64,000 nt of DNA from Liolophura sinensis (taxonomy: Eukaryota > Mollusca > Polyplacophora > Chitonida > Chitonidae), in the NCBI RefSeq assembly GCF_032854445.1, contig NC_088303.1, forward strand, positions 32,963,265 through 33,027,264, written 5' to 3'. The notes beneath the pieces are model-generated. The model was not told the origin of the DNA, searched no databases, and was given only the letters and a program-made list of their open reading frames with translations. The position numbers and the translations under genes are program-made. Below, one piece after another: positions 61,420-64,000 of this stretch (positions are counted from its first letter, which is position 1; each line of letters opens with the position of its first letter).

Positions 61420-61700
61420 TATATCCTCCAGCTAAACCTGCATTATCGCCCTCACCCCCAACCCCAGCTACAACTACACTAACCCCCTTTAAAACACCTC
61501 CACTACCCTCCTTGCCACATCCACACTACCCCCACCACTACATGCTCACTAATCCCCCCAGCTACACTTACACTACCCCCCTCTGGCACACCTTCACCAC
61601 CGCCCCCATCTACACCAACCCCTGGCAACATGCCTTCACCAATCCCCCCAGCTACACCCTCACTACATGATTTGTGCTCTACCGTTATAAAACCCAAACC
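61420..61700. repeat. Degenerate C/A-rich repeat
   Basis: Irregular repeats of ctacacttacactacccccc type. On the minus strand one frame becomes Gly/Val-rich for 64 codons; it is most likely low-complexity sequence. Just upstream in transcription, after a ttttgcag acceptor-like site near 61764, the frame FMEEIDLSNFMDGDG occurs but stops quickly. Confidence 0.6.
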
Positions 61701-62207
61701 ACCCTAATCCCCCCACCCATCCCCATCCATGAAGTTACTCAAGTCAATTTCTTCCATGAACTGCAAAATAAAAAGCAAATCATAACCAAATAAAATAAAG
61801 TTAAAGGTTACTGCTTCTCTTTTTAGAGAAGTATTAGTTGCTATTATTTGCATTTCTTTGTAATAACATTTAATGATCTAGAGAACACTGTTTTGAAATT
61901 TATAATCAGGTGTATTGCATAGCATTACCTTCATTTTATATAATCTGCATTGCATATTTAGTGAATGTTTGTAGTAAACATTATTTTAATCTGTGATATG
62001 AGAGTGGCAATGCGATACTTCGGTTCAGAACACACAAGTGAATACAAATGAATCAATCAACCTGAATAGTTTTATTCAAAAAAAGTTCTAACCGAACATG
62101 AAGTAACCATCAACAGCAGCAAAGAAACAAGAATGTTTATAAAAAACAACACAAACAAACCTTGAACAGAGCTTTTGATACCTTTGTATTCTGGCCAAAT
62201 TGTGAGG

Positions 62208-62227
62208 TACCCCCCCCCCCCCCCCCC
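62208..62227. repeat. Poly-C tract
   Basis: A C homopolymer of about 19-20 bp with one T near its end. Confidence 0.95.
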
Positions 62228-62401
62228 TCCTTAGCATCTTGTGAGGACTCCAGGGACTTGGTGATGGCCTGGCCCCTGTGGGTTTGGGGCCAGGCGTGAT
62301 CAATTATATCTAATTCTTCTACGTAAGGAGAACATTTTTTTTGTAAAAAGCTGAGAGAAAGAGACTGACATTTTACTTATGTATAAGAATGATATATTTA
62401 C

Positions 62402-62552
62402 CTCCAATGGCGAGAATTTCCACCAAATATTTCCGGCCGCCTTGAAGCAGGTGGCAGACAGAGGAGACTTTAATCTCTGAGGACGGCAAGGAAAACTTTG
62501 GCTTGGAAATGCGAGTAGTCTTGCCCGTCCTCGTCAAAGAGAATAAGGTATT
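62402..62552 (-). CDS. Exon of the unnamed gene upstream of BOLA3
   Basis: A 151-bp interval between ctatttcag and GGAG|GTAAAT. Joined to the preceding 60-bp exon, only one phase avoids an immediate stop. It reads EYLILFDEDGQDYSHFQAKV then FLAVLRD and a TAA at mid-exon. A second frame is open throughout (SKPKFSLPSSEIKV, CHLLQGGRKYLVEILAIG) but cannot be reached from that exon. Either the gene encodes a short protein of about 51 residues, or an exon is missing from this model. Confidence 0.45.
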
Positions 62553-62748
62553 CTGAAATAGAGAAAACAGATTTAGAGAAAATTATTAAGATGTATGGCA
62601 GTCTATTGAATATCAACTTTAAAATGGCTGTACATATTAAGACCATGAATAATACAAGTTATATAATCACATTATTGAGCATGCTAAAAAAAAAATATGG
62701 TTGAAACAAATGCTGAATGCTTTTGTAGTGGACCAATAATGAACATAC

Positions 62749-62808
62749 CATTTTTCTGCTCCTCTGCCGCCAGCTGCTTCATGACCTGACGGGCAGTGCA
62801 TGGGGCTC
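62749..62808 (-). CDS. 60-bp exon of the unnamed gene
   Basis: Acceptor with a long pyrimidine tract (ttttttttacag) and an AATG|GTATGT donor. In the phase set by the first exon it reads APCTARQVMKQLAAEEQKN, a helical, charged segment. Its size and both borders are convincing; the protein family is not recognised. Confidence 0.5.
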
Positions 62809-63054
62809 CTGTAAAAAAAAAAAAAAACGAAAAAAAAAATTTATTGATGATTTCCTTGCTGAAAATAATTTTCTGTGTTATATACTGTCAGTTCAGAACA
62901 TTTTACTTTACTTTTATATAGCCAGACACGTGACAGCAGTGATTATAGGGGTTGTATGATACACATATCATGTTCAAGAAACACACAAGTGAAATTGTAA
63001 TTCCTAAAGCAACGCATATATAAACTGTCACAATAGGCAAACTTGCTTTTATGC

Positions 63055-63109
63055 ATACAATATTCTTGAGTATGGTGTAAAACACCTGTCATATAAATAA
63101 ATCAAATTT
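63055..63109 (+). mobile_element. SINE A tail fragment
   Basis: attcttgagtatggtgtaaa, acacctgtcatataaataaa. It lies in an intron of the unnamed gene. Confidence 0.7.
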
Positions 63110-63900
63110 ATGCAACCAGTTTGCTTCAGCAGATTATTTGAAAAGAATAGATGAAGTTGTCTCCCTTTCTAACCTATATTCGACCGTGAACTACCAAAAA
63201 AAATGTACATGTACAGGCTACTGTAAGACCAACGCTGTGATATTTATTTATACCCTTTTACTTTAAAGTTTAGGCTATTTTCTGCATGTTGGATGTGATA
63301 AAGTTATGTGAGATTGTCCCACTCCGTTGTGTTTTGCAATTTACAATTTGAAACCTAAAATCATGGAATTAATTTTGGACGAAAGTCCGAAACAGCTGAT
63401 CATGTGAACAGAAGACGGGGGCCTTAATGTGCTTGTGCAGAAAACCCGTAACTTGTTTTCAGTTGCTGGAAGGAAGGGGGAGTTGCCGAGTCCAGAGTTA
63501 TACATGCAGTTGTTACTATAGTGAGTAATTTGTGTTTGTATTGGAACGACGAAAAAAGAGTACGAAGTCAGATGAAGTTCATTTTGAACATAAATGGCGG
63601 TGAGAAGCCTTTAAACGTTTATTTGCACTATTTTTTTCAGGTGAAATGTAATATATGTGGCACAATGCAAATACACGCACTCGTAGATAATTACTTGTTT
63701 GTATTCACAGAATTTATTTGATTTTAAATGTATCTGTGTCGCTAAACTGATTGAATACTGATTGAAGGCATTACGCTGTGCAGGCCTCTGGGCTTACACT
63801 TTTACACCGGCAAGTTTCGGCACACTAGATCGGAGCTTACATAAATTTTTTATTGGTCCTGCATCGCATTAGCACATGCAGGAAAAAAAAACACTACATC
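63110..63900. other. Intron of the unnamed gene, nothing further seen
   Basis: No exon or repeat recognised. A 66-codon plus frame (63521-63721) has no motif or splice context. Confidence 0.4.
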
Positions 63901-63929
63901 ACTTTTTATAATACTGACAACAACTTTAC

Positions 63930-63961
63930 CTGATTCTGACATCTTCACCTGATTCTGACAT
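63930..63961 (-). CDS. First exon of the unnamed gene, start and donor duplicated
   Basis: A 19-bp tandem duplication gives two copies of ATGTCAGAATCAG|GT. The first has its ATG at 63961-63959 and a GTGAAG donor after 63949. The second has its ATG at 63942-63940 and a GTAAAG donor after 63930. Either ATG with its own donor encodes MSESG before the 60-bp exon. The first ATG with the second donor would shift the frame. The second donor is closer to consensus at its fourth base. Confidence 0.5.
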
Positions 63962-64000
63962 CTTCTTATATGTACATTACAGTTCCCAGCGGACATCCGT

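Noticed and set aside
61503..61697. Gly/Val-rich minus frame
   Set aside because: It coincides with a degenerate C/A-rich repeat and has no ATG or splice support.

Overview
This 64-kb window is eukaryotic nuclear DNA, most likely from a mollusc or a close lophotrochozoan relative. It is AT-rich and exons are few and small. Introns are kilobases long with GT..AG borders. It is full of two tRNA-derived SINE families whose tails carry the 'cgtaaaacaccaatcaaata' type of sequence that I associate with molluscan genomes. The organism call is recognition from memory, not a search. There is no prokaryotic or viral gene organisation.

Two protein genes can be recognised, both on the minus strand. (1) A TLC-domain membrane protein (TLCD4/TMEM56-like). 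Its long terminal exon is 10860-11982. A probable upstream exon ends at a GTAAGT donor at 20565, in the matching phase, across an 8.6-kb intron. (2) A complete BOLA3-like mitochondrial iron-sulphur cluster protein in four exons (59755-59711, 57241-57100, 55906-55818, 42274-42209). All phases agree; the spliced protein is 113 aa and keeps the cluster-ligand Cys and His. Its third intron is 13.5 kb and holds a 2.6-kb minisatellite, a TTAA-flanked element and several SINEs. Upstream of BOLA3, 60915-63961 holds a set of well-bordered minus-strand exons of a gene I cannot name; its start codon and splice donor are duplicated. A short plus-strand first-exon candidate (60363) lies about 0.6 kb from the BOLA3 start, head to head with it.

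The rest, region by region: 0-10 kb has no recognised gene and contains SINEs, a TA-flanked MITE, an (AT)n tract and twin CRE octamers. 10.8-21 kb is the TLC gene. 21.5-27.5 kb is a very large palindrome (arms about 1.6 kb, loop about 2.8 kb with a nested inverted repeat) just upstream of the TLC first exon. 28-42 kb is mostly repeats, with a few weak exon candidates. 42.2-59.8 kb is BOLA3. 60-64 kb is the unnamed gene. Gene function in this window is therefore limited to a lipid-membrane protein and mitochondrial Fe-S assembly; most of the DNA is mobile or tandem-repeat material.
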